The notes below the pieces were generated by a model. The model was given only the letters and a program-made list of their open reading frames with translations. It was not told where the DNA came from and did no database searches. Below, piece by piece: positions 31,849 through 44,923 of a DNA stretch of 64,000 nucleotides (position 1 is its first letter; each line of letters opens with the position of its first letter). The position numbers were made by a program, and so were the translations under genes. Source of the DNA: Hydrangea macrophylla (Eukaryota > Streptophyta > Magnoliopsida > Cornales > Hydrangeaceae); assembly GCA_033977485.1 (NCBI GenBank), contig CM066997.1, positions 80,942,634 to 81,006,633 on the forward strand, read 5' to 3'.

Positions 31849-32640
31849 GTCTTCGATTTGCACTCAACTCTTCCAAGTCATGGATATACCTGCCTCATAC
31901 AATTTGTTGATTGGGAGGCCCTGGCTGCATGTCAACAAAGCAGTATCATCCACTGTGCACCAAATGATCAAGTACTTTCATGAGAAAAAGGTGAAAATCA
32001 TCTTTGGCACAACTGGGGAAATGAAACCTTCCCAAGCTACGCTCCTATCTTTGAAATCCAAATACCCAAACTGAAAGACAGGGAAATCGGAGGATTCTTC
32101 ATGTAAAGGTCTACATGATCGATGATGAAGATAGGTTCCCTAAGATGCACTCCATGGTCATCAACATTGTCCGTAAAATGAACTACTTCCCTAGAATGGG
32201 ATTGGGATGACATCAACAAAGGATTCGTGAGTTCCCTCAAATCAAAGGAAAAAAATGCATTTTTGGATTAGGGTACAAGCCCACCGAGGAAGATCTTGAG
32301 CTACAAAAAGCCGTGGAAGAAGAAAGTGAGGAGTCTCCCACCATACCGCAAAACCTTGAATGAGAAATTCATCAAAGAAGGGGATGACTTTCCCTATTTT
32401 GGGTTTCCTGAACCTTGGATCCACCAGACCACTGGAAAAAGGCACCCCGGACTTGAAATCTTCGCTGACTGTGAAAGGCCCCCTATCAAGATACGTTCTA
32501 TCTAGAAGAAGTTGTGAAAACCCAGAGGAAGATTAGGTGAAGTATCTGAACACTGAAGCTATCAAGAGGATGTGGGAAGAATCTGTTAAAGAAAAAGAAG
32601 GAAAGAGGGCCAAGATGATCAGATCATACCAGTTGAGGAG
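31849..32640 (+). pseudogene. T0 protease C-terminus and protease-RT linker
   Basis: It resumes T0 exactly where 2071 left off. Segments VMDIPASYNLLIGRPWLHVNK, cut here by reading across frames, then KMNYFPRMGLG and FPYFGFPEPWIHQTTGKRHP match T1. Several frameshifts and stops are present, for example after GWGKMNY-type sequence near 32207 and at 32503. The peptide is not functional. Confidence 0.85.
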
Positions 32641-33890
32641 GGTTTGAGCAACCAGGCTGTAGAGTCATCTATCTGTATTTCCCTATCCCCTGTTCCCCCG
32701 GAGTCTATACTTCCAATTATTGAGTCTGTACCAAAGTCGGCCGCTGTATGCCCACCACTGTCTGATGTAATCACTCCACCTATTATGAATGAAATGAAAG
32801 ATGGCTCTGCTTACTCCTTTGTGTCTAATACTTGTGAATGCACAGATCCCTCCGAGGATCTCCCCATTGAACTCAAGCAACTAATTGAAAAACCACCTGC
32901 TTATGAAATAATCGAAGATACTTTATCAATTAAATTAGGTGAAAAGATAACTCACAAATTGTGCAAATCGGTTCAACACTTAATAAAGAAGAAAAAAGAA
33001 AAACTAACTCTCTTGCTAAAAGAATTCAAAGATGTTTTTGCTTGGTCTTACAAGGACATGCCTGGGGTCAATCTCGGCATTGTCCAACATCATATTCCTT
33101 TCCTCCCTAATTATAGACCTGTCAAGCAAAAATTAAGACGCATGAGGGCAGAATGGGCACTCAAGGTCAAAGAAGAAGTAGAGAAACAATTCAAGGCAGG
33201 ATTCATCATCATTACAGAGTATCCGGAATGGGTTGCCAGCATCGTGCCAATCCCCAAGAAGGATGGAAAGTTTCGTGTGTGCATCGACTTCTATGATCTA
33301 AACAAAGCCAGTCAGAAGGATGACTTCCCGCTTCCCCACATTAATGTTTTAGTAGATAACACTACAGGACATGAGCTACTATTGTTCATGGATGGTTTCT
33401 TAAGGTACAATCCGATTCTAATGGCGCTGGAAGATCAGGAAAAGATGACATTGGCCACACCATGGGGGACCTACTGCTATAGAGTGATGTCTTTTAGACT
33501 CAAAAATGATGGAGCAACCTATCAATGATCTGCCACCACTCTGTTACATGATATGATTCACAAAGAAGTAGAAGTGCATGTAGATGACAGGATCGTAAAA
33601 TCAAAGGATAGGGAGGGACACTTAATGGCATTGGAAAAGTTTTTCGAAAGGTTGCGCAAGTACAAGATGAGGCTTAATCCAAAGAAGTGCACATTCGGTG
33701 TGACCTTCGGGAAGCTCTGGGTTTTCTCATCACACAGAGACGGATAGAGGTCTATCCTTCTAAAATCAAGGCAATTCTAGAAATGGCACCGCCACAGAAT
33801 GAAAAGGAAGTGAGAGGGTTCCTCAGGAGGATCCAATTCATCAGCCGCTTTATCTCAAAGCTAACGACTACATGTGATCCCTAGTTCCAA
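32641..33890 (+). pseudogene. T0 reverse transcriptase, degraded
   Basis: Open from 32644 to 33528 (KPPAYEIIED, VFAWSYKDMPG, RVCIDFYDLNKAS, FMDGFLRYNPI), then a stop at 33526. It resumes with the catalytic box, changed to VHVDDRIV, at 33553-33747 and a frameshift near 33715. Substitutions such as RDL to YDL and GLSGYNQ to GFLRYNP hit conserved RT positions, so it has long been without selection. Confidence 0.9.
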
Positions 33891-34167
33891 TTACTGAGAA
33901 AATGAGAGAAGTTTCAATGGGATGACCAATGCCAAGCCGCATTCGACAAAATAAAAGCTTACCTTCAAAATCCACCTGTCCTTTTGCCACCCACACCTTA
34001 CAAGCCCTTATTTCTTTACCTATCTGTCTCTAAAAATGCCATGGGTTGCATGTTAGCCCAAGAAGGAGAAGAGAGCCACTATGAAAAAGCCATATATTAC
34101 CTTAGCAAGAGGATGACTGGGTATGAGCTTAATTACTCTACCCTCGAAAAAACATGTTAGGCCTTAG
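33891..34167 (+). pseudogene. T0 first RNase H, left part
   Basis: The degenerate gypsy-type RNase H (AMGCMLAQEGEE, AIYYLSKRMTGYELNYS) is cut at 34167 by the Tekay insertion. The target CTTAG is at 34163-34167 and again at 48987-48991, where the domain continues. Confidence 0.88.
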
Positions 34168-34849
34168 TGTCACGCCCCGACGTAGCATAAATAAGGAAAG
34201 CATTTAATTTCCTTTATGGACCCGTAGGCCGCGACAGTTTGAAGGATCGATTCCGTCCCAAACGTCGAACAACAATAACATAATAATCAGAGCAGAGCAA
34301 TCAAGGCTTATAAAATTTTTCTAACTTATTACATATTACAGTACGGGGTCAACTAAGGCACAGACCGCCTTGAAACAAAACAATAACTTAGTGTCTATTA
34401 CAGTTATCCTTATAACAAACAGTCATAACTTAAAACATATAAGTTTAAAGCATATAATCAATAAACAGTTTCACTTCAAAGCCGCCGTTCTCAATTAGCA
34501 TAGTCATAAGATTCCTCCTGATTGTAACCTGAAAAGCCTGAACACGAATGTCCAGGACGCATCAACGTCGTCAGCTTCAAGAAGCTGGTGAGTATTAAAA
34601 ACATAACTTTAAATGTAAAACATACTCATTTACCATTTTCCAATTCCCATTTAAATCCACAAATTTATATTTAAGATAAAGAGCTCGTTTAGAAAACAAC
34701 CACAACATTATTTAAAAGATAAATTCACACATATGTGACCGTGTATGAGAACGATGCACCATCTCATCTGACCGACTCTTTTCTCTCGACAAAACCCAAC
34801 AACCCACTATCTTACTCCTGGTATCTTTGAAACACTAAGATAGCCACAC

Positions 34850-35110
34850 TTTAGCAACGGGGCGCCAGAGAGTGTCCAGTTTGCCTCACACTTTGGTCCG
34901 GGGTACCAGGGAGTGTCCAATGCCTCACACTTTGAATACCCTAACCGCCATGCAAATATCGGGGCAACCCCTCACGCAGTATCCAAACTCGAGTATCAGG
35001 GAGTGTCCGTAGGCCACACTTTAGCACTACCATGGGTGCCAGGGAATGTCCAAGTTCGGCTTCACACACTTTAACGCTTCCATGGGCGTTAGGGAGTGTC
35101 CAAATTTGCC
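34850..35110. repeat. Repeated GGGAGTGTCC / CACACTTT motif in the Tekay LTR
   Basis: About six irregular copies of a 30-70-bp unit built on CAGGGAGTGTCC and GCC(T)CACACTTT. They are also in the right LTR at about 46690-46955. The function is unknown. Confidence 0.65.
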
Positions 35111-35494
35111 ACCGTCGCATTTCAAAGATACCCTCACCGCAATCTCAACCACAACCATAACCGCAACCGCAATCTCAACCACAAACACAATCTCAATCTC
35201 AATCTCATACTCTTTCCACACTACCATTACTCTTTTCCACACTGACTAACACCCACATGCATGTACCACTGACTCCATATGAATGACATGGACTTAAACA
35301 TAAAGTAAATCGCTGAATTAAAGGAATAACGCACGTACAGGGATTGATAACTTGTAATTCATTACCTTAATCATTTCAAACATAACTAATAGCATTCTGT
35401 ATTAATAAAATTTCCAAACAGAACCTTAACAGTACTTAAAAATTGAACCAAACAGTCCCTAATTACAAAACAGACAAAAACAAGAATCTGCCAG

Positions 35495-35780
35495 AGGTCA
35501 CGCGCGCGGGCCGCTCTCGTAACAAGTCGCTCGCGCGGGCCGCTCGCACGATATGCCTACTTTTCATTTTATATATAAACTCTTCTGTCTGCCTGAAAAA
35601 GTCAAGGTCGCGCTCGCGGGTCGCTCACGCGAAGGGTTCCTCGCGTGACCCTCGCTCACGCGACCTGCCTAAATTTCATTATATATATATAAACTCTTCT
35701 GTCTGCCCGGAGAAGCAAGGATCGCGCGCGCAGATCGCTCGCGCGACCCTCGCACGCGCGATCGTGGCGCGAGATGAAGC
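35495..35780. repeat. GC-rich clusters of TCGCGCGA-type motifs in the Tekay LTR
   Basis: Three blocks separated by AT-rich TATATATAAACTCTTCTG spacers, which repeat at about 100-120 bp. The core TCGCGCGA is self-complementary. The right LTR (47341-47640) has more regular copies. Confidence 0.75.
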
Positions 35781-37122
35781 TGAGGCTTCTTCTTTCCCGC
35801 AGAAACTGCTCTGTTTTAGCAAAACAGGGTCTATTTTGACCCATTTCAAATCGGTAAGTATATAGATCATATAGTATATGGTTCTCTTCGTTTTTCCGCA
35901 AGGATCATGAATACGCGATCGGTTTTAACTAATTGCAAGCGTAGCTCTCGGATTTCACGTAAAATCGAGAGGTGACAAAACTTTAAATCAATGATACGTC
36001 GCGATACGGATGAATTAAGCCGTAGTATTCAAACCACAGCTTAATGGGACTAAGATCTTTCATTCCCAATTCACAGAATTGATTTTGGTTAAGTTTGAAA
36101 AATTACCATTTTTGAGCTTCAAGCTTTCATACGAAAATCAACAATGGTGTTTTACAAAATTAAGCAAATACACAGTAACTAAACATGTAATTACATTCTT
36201 AGTGAGTTTAGAATACTCACAGATTGAAGATAGAAGTAATAGATTGAGAGAGATAATCAAAATAGGGTGACCCACTTCAAGCTTTCAAGCTATGGAGGTT
36301 GGGCTCTTTCTCTCTCTCAAAAAAATTCAGTAAATTATGAACTCTCAGCTCTATCTTTTCTCTCTGTGTTTGTTTTGTGCAGAATGAGCAGATGTGTGTG
36401 AGAGTGTAAGGGTGTGAGTAAATATAGCAAACTCAAGCCTTGGAGGCCAAGAACAACCTCCTATACTCAACAAATGGGTTTTGATTCCTAATTAACTAAA
36501 GTTCTAAATATACAGATACGTATATACATATACATGCAGATTATATGGACTCTACTGTGTATCCAAGAGCCAAGCATAGATTAGTAGGGGCCAACTAGTG
36601 TTGTTTGGGAAATTTAGCTTTTGGCACAACAAACACACATGCCCAAATGTAATATCCAAACAAGGCCTTATCCAATGATGAGTTTCCATAAATGGAAATA
36701 AAGCAATTGTCCAATCAGTCACTTCCAAAATCTGTGGAAGTTCAACACAGCGTGGACAGTTTTGAACATAAACTGGTATTTTCGGGGCGCGGTGGTCACC
36801 ACAAAAATACAGAAAATTCATTTTAACTTAAGAATTGATTTTCTGGTTCTATAAAAATACTGTTTGAGTCAAAAGTAAACCTTTCCACCGTTTTGAAATA
36901 CAGGTTTTGAAATCCAACACAGGTATTGCTAAATTTTATAAAATTGCAGTTTGACCCCAAAAGAATTTAAATCATGAAATAAAACAAGAAATCTGTTTTA
37001 ACATATAAGAATTGTAAACAAAAATGAGATTAACAATACAGATTAATCATGGTAATTCAAATTGAATTTTAAATATGTCAAATGCAATTATAAGAAATTA
37101 AATGAAAATGCAGGTTATTACA

Positions 37123-37138
37123 CCCTTCCTCCCTTAAA
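37123..37138 (-). other. Tekay polypurine tract
   Basis: The minus strand reads TTTAAGGGAGGAAGGG directly before the 3' LTR start TGTAATAACC. Confidence 0.8.
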
Positions 37139-37167
37139 CAGGATTTCGTCCCCGAAATCAAGACTAA

Positions 37168-38538
37168 CTAGTCCTGAAACAACTCCGGGTACTTCTTTCC
37201 CATATCAGCTTCAACTTCCCACGAGGCTTCATTCTCGTCATGGTGATTCCACTGAACTTTCACCAATGGGATGTCCTTGTTCCTCAGCTTCTTGATACTC
37301 TGATCTAGAATCTTCACAGGTCTCTCCTTGTAAGAAACGTTATGACTCATCTCAATATCATTATAACAAACCACGTGCGAGGGGTCGTGTATGTACTTTC
37401 TCAGCATACTCACATGAAATACATTGTGAACCCCAGACATCTTTGGTGGTAGCGCCAGTCGATAAGCCACTTTCCCAACACGTTCCAAAATCTCAAACGG
37501 TCCGATGAAACGCGGAGCTAACTTCCCTCTCTTGAGACCAAAACGTACCACTCCTCGGGTCGGTGAAACCTTAAGGAGTACGTGATCTCCAACACTGAAT
37601 TCCAAATCTTTCCGGCGTCGATCGGCATAACTCTTATATCGGCTCTGAGCGGTTCTCATCCTTTCCTTGACCAAGGGTATCTTCTCGTTGGTTTCTCTAA
37701 CCAAATCTGGTCCCAACAATTATGTGTCCCCAATTTCTGCCCAACACAATGGGGAACGACATGGTCGTCCGTACAATGCTTCGAATGGAGCCATACCGAT
37801 ACTCGTGTGATAATTGTTGTTATAGGCAAATTCAACCAACGGCAAGTGTGTCTCCCAAGATTCTTCAAAATCGATTACACAAGCCCTAAGCATATCCTCC
37901 ATGACCTGATTAACACGCTCAGTTTGTCCATCTGTCTGAGAGTAAAAAGCAGTGCTCATCTTGAGCGAGGTTCCCATAGCTTCTTGCTGACTCTCCCAAA
38001 ATCCAGAGGTAAAACGTGCGTCACGGTCTGACACAATCGACACAGGTGCACCGTGAAGCTGCACCACTTGTTGTATGTACATCCGGCTCATCTTCTCTAT
38101 CGGGTAAGTCATACTGTAAGCAATGAAATGAGCTGACTTTGTCAATCGATCCACGATTACCCAAATGGCATCATGATTCTGCTGCGATCGTGGCAATCCT
38201 ACTACAAAATCCATCGTGATGTGCTCCCACTTCCAGCCAGGAATAGGTAGCAGTTGCAACAGTCCCGAGGGTCTCTGATGTTCAGCTTTGACTTGCTGAC
38301 ATGTCAAACACTTGGATACAAATTCGGCCACCTCCTTCTTCATACCTTCCCACCAGAAATTTCTCTTCAAATCCTTGTACATTTTTGTTCCTCTCGGGTG
38401 AACTGTATATCTTAACTTATGTGCTTCTTCCAGGATGTCCTTCCTTAGCTCTCCATAATTCGGCACACATAATCTATCTCTGCATCGATATCCTCCATCA
38501 ATTTCCACTTTCCATTCTGTCGGGTCTTTCTCTGACAT
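37168..38538 (-). pseudogene. int: Tekay integrase with chromodomain-like C-terminus
   Basis: The zinc-binding HHCC part (HPRGTKMYKDL, CLTCQQVKAEH) is followed by the core with Asp in TMDFVVGLP, Asp in IVSDRDARF and Glu in GQTERVNQ. Then come FEALYGRPCRSP and the C-terminal GPFEILERVGKVAYRL. The last 60 residues (VKILDQSIKKLRNK, VKVQWNHH, EASWEVE) are the chromodomain-like end typical of chromoviruses, thought to guide integration to certain chromatin. An in-frame TAA near 37720 cuts the protein between core and C-terminus. Confidence 0.9.
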
Positions 38539-39298
38539 CTTAGCAAACCATGTCCGAAACTTCTCATCTTCTTTCGAGCTTCAATAATGCGATCGATGAG
38601 AACAGGCTGTAGGATAATACATCCAAAAAGTTGTCCTTCTCCTCCTTCAGCACTCTGTACATCGAACTCCGCCAATGTCTCCAAAGCTCGCCACTCTCTA
38701 ACCATTAAGGAGGCGATTGTCTCACGAGTCTGTCGACTCAAAGCATCAGCGACCACATTAGCTTTACCGGGGTGGTATTCTAACGTGAAGTCGTAATCTT
38801 TGATCAACTCCATCCATCTGCGCTGCCTCATGTTCAACTCTTTATGTGTGAACAAGTATTTCAAACTCTTGTGATCGGAGAACAAATCAAACTTCTCACC
38901 GTAGAGATAATGTCTCCAAATCTTGAGTGCAAATACCACTGCCGCCAACTCTAAATCATGAATAGGATAGTTCAACTCATTCGGCTTCAGCTGTCTAGAT
39001 CCATAGGCAATAACTCTACCATCTTGCATAAGTACACACCCTAACCCTTGATATGATGCGTCACTAAAGATAGTGAACCTTTCATCAGGCTTGGGTATTG
39101 CTAGTACGGGTGCGGTAGTGAGTCTCTCTTTCAACTCTAGAAAGGCTCGCTCATGCTTCTCTGTCCACTCGAACTTCAAATTCTTCTTCGTTAGCCCAAT
39201 TAGTGGTGCAGCTATTTTAGAGAATCCTTCAACAAATCTTCGATAATAGCCTGCGAGTCCAAGAAAACTCCGAACTTCTGTAGGGTTGCTCGGTCTAA
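38445..39298 (-). pseudogene. pol: Tekay RT C-terminal end and RNase H
   Basis: It resumes after the solo LTR with the RT connection ([17 protein letters not shown]), then the RNase H with [42 protein letters not shown] and NVVADALSR, so the catalytic Asp-Glu-Asp-Asp set is visible. A missing base near 38570-38578 moves the rest into the integrase frame. Confidence 0.9.
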
Positions 39299-39303
39299 CC
39301 TAG

Positions 39304-42300
39304 TGTGGACACGCGGAATCGGACCACTTCTCTCTCTTTGTTCGAGATTGTTTTGAAATTGATTTGAATCAAAGAAAAGGAAAGGTCTGTTGAAAACAGA
39401 TACAGAGTCGCCACTTGGTCTTTAAGGAACCAAGAAACCTAATTTTGACTCACCCAAGCGGATAAGGGTACCGGCCCTTCATAACCAAAGAACTTGGTTC
39501 GGGGTTTTGGTACGAGAGAGGAAGGAGCCTTTGTCGCGACTAAAACACCCTCAACTCGCCCCGCTTTTCGACGGGCCTCAATTAGCATCCAAATAATCAT
39601 CTTATACTATGTATGGTTCGACAATTAATACTATGATAGTATATTACATTACATAAGAAACTTGAAAATGAAAGATCTAAAGATAAAATATCATTCATAA
39701 GATCTAAGTCAAATATCATACAATGCAAAGTGAAAGATCACACAAACAAACCTAGGAAAAATCGTCTATTCATATATCAAATAATCAAGACTTCCTAATC
39801 TAAAGGGGGACATGAATTGTTCTTGAAACAAATAAACAAAGAAATCAAGATATGCTTAGCAAGCTAGTGTGATGCATGTTTTTCTTTGAGAAAAGAAGAC
39901 CTCTCAATCCCCGGGACGGATGAGAAAGGATGATTAGATCAAGGGGAAGCATGAACGTGTGATCGAGTTCATTCCTTATAATCTTCTTAGATTAAGAGTT
40001 ACAAAAACCCAAATCTTGCATGAATGCAATGTATGTATCTAAAATGTGCAAAGGTTGTAGTGTGCTTTGTGTTCATGGCTTCCTAGAATGACTTAGAATT
40101 CTATAATGTGTATGAATGGATGAATGAAATCAACATAGGATATGTACAAATGTAGCATGAACTACCTCCTAAGATATGGGTTAATTTGGAATGCATATGA
40201 GCATCAAATCAAAGAATAAAAGTTGAAATGTGCTTGCTGTGAATAGTGGACAGACTGCATATGGCACTTTACAACATTATAATGGGAGGTCAAACGTGCC
40301 TAGAAAAATGTGAGAAAAATCTGAGATCATTCTTATTGTGTCTAGAAAATAACCCAAAAAGCCAAACATCAATAGCTATCACAGATTAAAAGAAAGAAAT
40401 CAGAATGTACACATGACTCAGAAACAAAAACTGCACTGTTGACTGATTTTGTATGATTTTTCATAAATCAAAGAAAAGGTTTATGATGACCCATTATGTA
40501 CCAAAAGTTTCCTAAGACACCCAAGTTTTATAAAAAAAATAGAAAAGATATATGTACAGTGATGAAAATGTCCAGAATAAGTGCAAGAAGTTAGATAAAC
40601 ATTCTGTGAGAACAGAGGCAGATTATGAATATGAACTTCTCACATCCAAAACAAATACTTTTACATTTCAATAATTGATGAGAGAAATTAGGGACAAACT
40701 ATGATGTATTAGGAAGGTTTTCCAAGTGGTTTCATCATCATAACTTGAGTATTTAATTCAAAACAAATCTTTGAATCTGAACAGCTCACTGTTTTGGGTC
40801 ATGGTTTTGGAAATTTTAGGGAAAACCAAATTTTGTTTCTTGAAACCAAATGAGAGGGATTGAGAGGGGTTTTGAAATAGATGTTTTGAAAACATATTTT
40901 CAACACTCAATGAGGATTAGGACCACTTAGAATACCAACATCAAACTCATCATTAAGAACCTCCAAGATTGTTGGAGAGATTTATTCTATTTTTTTGAAC
41001 ATAACTTCAATACATTCCAAGAATACCTTGGAAGTATTGAGGTTATGATCATCATCTATCAAACATGTTTTTGAGGTCAAGAGCTACTATCCATAAGGAT
41101 TCACTCACCCCAAACTTCATGTCATCACTTAGATGATGATGAACTAGTAAGTAAATAAAAGAAAACAAAAAGAAATGGGGTAAGAAGAGATAAACAATAA
41201 ATAAACAAGCAAATAGATGATGATCAATAGATGATATTCATGAAGCATGAACTTGTAGGTTGGTGTTTCACTCATATGTAATGACACTTAGACATGGAAG
41301 AAGCTTCCACTCTCTTGAATGCTCACTAAAATGGTGGTTGGGAGTATTGAATGTTGAAATAAATGGAAGTAATGAAGTAAAAAACAAAGTTAGAACTCAC
41401 TTTTGTTTTGAAAATCAAAGAAGAATGCTTCTTTTCTCTCTACTCTAACCTTATCTCTACAACTTTTCTCTCCCACACTTTTCAAAACTTACATTTGACT
41501 CCCCTAAAATGAGGAGTAATGGGGTGTTTATATAGGCCAACTTGGGGTGGTTTTGGGGTTTTAAAAGTGTTCCCATTGGCTCCAAACATCTGAAATCATA
41601 AAACTATGTCGTTTTGGCTTTTAATTAATCAAAATGGGACCACAAAAATAATTACAAAAACTCACTGTTCTGGGGGAGAGTGCCGCCGCGGCACTGGCCC
41701 ACTGCCGCGGCGGCAGTGGGCCAGTGCCGCCGCGGCACTGCTCCTCCCTTCGTCTGGATAATGCTGTTTAGCCCCCCTGAAGTTCCGGTATTCGCAAAAA
41801 GGCCCTATTTCGTCCGAAATTCACAGAAAATGCGTACGAACTCGAAATTGAAGTTATGATATACCGTTGGAAAGGTAATGGAGTCTACTTTATATATATA
41901 AAAAATAGTTTGGGAATAGGTCACCTTGAAAAGTTTTGCGGTATTCACGATAAAAGATGATTTGATCGCCTTTTTCGCCTTTGAAAATTCATAATAAATT
42001 CGTTTTAAATCCAGAAATTACGTGCGATATACCGTTGGAAAGCTATTGACCTCTAGTATCCATGAAAAATGTTTGAAAAATGTTTTGGTGCCCCAGTTCC
42101 AAAGTCAAATTCTGGTCAAACTGGTCAAACCTGGGATTCCCGGGAAGTTCTGGAAACCTCCGGGAGTTCCCAGGGGCTGACGTTCTCGCTCGATTTTCTT
42201 TTGGAACTTATTTTAACACTTATCTCATGATTTAAAATGATTCTGGTGAATTCGGACGATTTCGGTCAAACTTGGTCAAACTTGGTCAAACTCCGGTCAA

Positions 42301-42618
42301 ACCTGGTCAAACCTTGGTCAAACCGGTCAACGGGGACTTTCGGGGAACTTCCGGGACTTCCGGGGGTCTCTGGGAGCTGACGATTTCACCCAATTTCTCT
42401 TAGAAACTCATTTTATCGCTTTTCTTACGACATAGCATGTTTCCAGAACTTTGGGACCAAATCTGGGAGTTTTCTGGCTTTCAGGGGCATTTTGGTCATT
42501 CTGAGCATTCTGAGAGTAGAGCTGACTTCCGGAGTCCTTTTGAGTCTTTTACGATCATTGTGAACCACCAAGCTATGGGTCTCCTAAATCTGATAGCCGA
42601 CAAAATGGGGTGTCTACA
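39304..42618 (-). mobile_element. Solo LTR of the Tat/Ogre family, inserted in the Tekay RT
   Basis: A complete LTR of 3315 bp with TGTAGACACC...GTGTCCACA ends on the minus strand, flanked by the 5-bp duplication CCTAG (39299-39303 and 42619-42623). No internal sequence remains, so it arose by recombination between the two LTRs of a former element. It keeps the TTGACC clusters (42100-42330), three GC-rich inverted repeats (41680-41738) and a TATA box (minus strand, about 41528-41536). It differs from the T1 LTRs at many sites, so it came from another copy. Confidence 0.93.
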
Positions 42619-42623
42619 CCTAG

Positions 42624-43828
42624 TTGGACACAGCATCGGTCTTGGATGAATCCACTGAAATTCCTTGAGATGACACCATGTGTCCCAAAAATTTCACTTC
42701 TTGTAACCAGAACTCACACTTACTAAACTTGGCATACAACTAATGATCCTTGAGCGTCTGCATCGCAATCCGTAGATGTTGCTCGTGTTCTTCTCCTGAC
42801 TTAGAATAGATTAAAATATCATCTATAAAGACGATAACAAACTGATCCAAATAAGGCTTGAACACTCTGTTCATCAGATCCATAAACACTGCCGGGGCGT
42901 TCGTCATTCCAAATGGCATCACCAGAAATTCATAATGACCATATCGGGTTCTGAAAGCAGTCTTTGGTATGTCTTCCTTCCATACCCTCAACTGATGATA
43001 TCCCGACCTTAGGTCTATCTTGGAAAATGTCGTTGCTCCTTGTAGTTGATCAAACAAATCGTCGATCCGAGGCAAGGGATACTTGTTCTTGATAGTCACC
43101 CGGTTCAATTCTCTGTAATCAATACATAATCTGAGTGTCCCGTCCTTCTTCTTCACGAATAACACTGGTGCTCCCCAAGGCGATGTACTTAGACGTACAA
43201 AACCTAGGTTCTCGAGCTCTTGAACTTGTTCCTTCAATTCTAATAGTTCGGTGGGGGCCATTCTGTAGGGAACCTTGGTGATTGGTACGGTACCCGGTAT
43301 AAGCTCAATACAGAACTCTATACTTCTCTCGGGCGGCAAACCAGAAACGTCTTGAAATACTTCTTCGAATTCCTTGACTACAGGTATAGATGATGTTGTC
43401 GCTTCTGTACTGACGACTTCGATGTTGGCTAAACATCTCATGAGGAACATATCTCCCGTAGGGTTACATTGAAAATCAAAGGGTTGATTCTCGTTGTCGG
43501 GGAATGTGATTCTCTTCCTCGCACAATCCAACTTCACTTGATTCTGAGAGAGCCAATCCATTCCTAGGATTATGTCAAACTCCTTCATCGATAGGACGAT
43601 CAACCTTGCGGGGATTTCACGGTCTCCTATTCGTAGAGGACAATTCTTGCACACGTGTCCTAATATGACTGCGGCTCTTAATGGTGATGTAGCCTTCAAA
43701 GCTTTCTCTAAGCGATGAGGTAAGATACCCAATCTCCGAATAGTATTAACAGATATGAACAAAAGAGCAGCACCCGTATCAAATAACACTTTAACATGGG
43801 AGTTAAACAGAGTTAATGTACCTTCCAC
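42624..43828 (-). pseudogene. pol: Tekay protease and reverse transcriptase, N-terminal part
   Basis: The retropepsin has [11 protein letters not shown], with flap and ILGMDWLSQ as in Ty3 elements. RT shows [48 protein letters not shown] and the catalytic FIDDILIYS. The open frame ends at a TAG (42740) where a Gln codon is expected; sequence after it ([12 protein letters not shown]) is still recognisable up to the solo LTR insertion at 42623. Confidence 0.92.
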
Positions 43829-43864
43829 TGCTTGCTGATCAGGTTGAGCATCTCCATAATCTCT

Positions 43865-44923
43865 CTATTCATACACAGTTCCATCATATCCAGCGGCATC
43901 AGGAATAACAGCATTCAAGCGAGTCTGACCCTGTTGACCATAAGTCACCTGCTTAAGAGCAGTGCAGAATCTGCTGATGTGACCTGGTTCACCACAGTTG
44001 AAGCAGACTATCCCTTGCTGAGTAGCACGCTTTGGTGCCTTGTAATCTCGAGCCAGATGACCAGGGTTGCCACAGTTGAAGCACTTTCCACTACTACTTC
44101 CTTCTCCTACTCGGGGTTGAGTCGGATAGGTAATAGTCTGGGTCTTCTTGCTCCCATCGAAATTCCTCTTCTGCCCTTGGGTACGATTCATTGGTGGTCT
44201 ATTCCCAAAATTACCCCTATGAGGCGGTCGAAAATCAAATTGCTTTCGATTCACCCGAGCATCCTCTGCCAGATCGGTAGCTAAACCAACAAGTCCTTCA
44301 AACGATTTATCTAGGTGGCCAAGAGTTAAGCGATGAATCTGCGGCGTCAGCCCTTGATTATACTTACGGATCTTCTTCTCTTCAGTATCAACCAGGTGTG
44401 GAGCGAACCGAGACAGTCTTTTGAACTGTGTGGTGTACTCTTGCACCGACTTGGTTCCTTGCGTCAGATCCATGAATTCCTTCTCTTTTCTGTGCCTCTC
44501 CGTAGCCGGGAAATACTTTTCCAGAAATCTCCCCTTGAACGCAGTCCACGTCATCCCCATTGCAACTCCATTCCCGATAGTAGCTATGACCGAATCCCAC
44601 CAATCTGCGGCAGCATCGGTCAACTGAAACGTAGCCAACCTCATCTTGTCCATCTCGTTGCACTAGACAGCTTCGAACATGCGGTCCATCTATCTTAACC
44701 ACTGTTCCGCTTTCCAGGGTTCCGCGGTACCCGCAAACTGCTCGGGCCTTAGTGCACGGAATCTCTCTAGCAATTTGTCTCCAGTTTGACGGTCTCGTCG
44801 GTTGTCATTCGTATTACCGATTCTTTCCAACTGTCTGATAAACGCTTCGAACATCCCCGTAGGATTGGCAGCCTCGGGTGCTCCCTCGATCAAATTCCTG
44901 TTTCTCCTTAGTCCTCCAGCCAT
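43865..44923 (-). pseudogene. gag: Tekay gag
   Basis: It starts at the ATG of MAGGLRRNRNLIEG; an in-frame ATG 39 bases earlier is also possible. The gag domain (KAEQWLR, MRLATFQLTDAAADWW, FLEKYFPATERHRKEKEF, VQEYTTQFKRLSRFAP) is followed by two zinc knuckles. In the first (CFNCGNPGHLARDYK) the last Cys is Tyr; the second (CFNCGEPGHISRFC) is intact. TAG stops lie at about 44690 and 44666, both at positions expected to be Trp and Gln. A further TAG at 43865 separates gag from the protease in the same frame. Confidence 0.9.

Larger units (their letters stand above)
34168..37122 (-). repeat. Tekay 3' LTR (left copy)
   Basis: 2955 bp, nearly the same as 46010-48986. It holds repeats of a GGGAGTGTCC...CACACTTT motif at 34850-35110, a CAACCGCAA-type simple repeat at 35145-35215 and GC-rich clusters at 35495-35780. 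Short open frames within it are shared with the right LTR and look like chance frames. Confidence 0.93.

Noticed and set aside
35443..35901. Frames of 60-140 codons in the Tekay LTRs
   Set aside because: They fall within GC-rich repeats and change between the two LTR copies through unit indels. No family is recognised.
42740..43828. Functional autonomous Tekay element
   Set aside because: Gag, RT and integrase have stops, RNase H has a frameshift and a solo LTR splits the RT.
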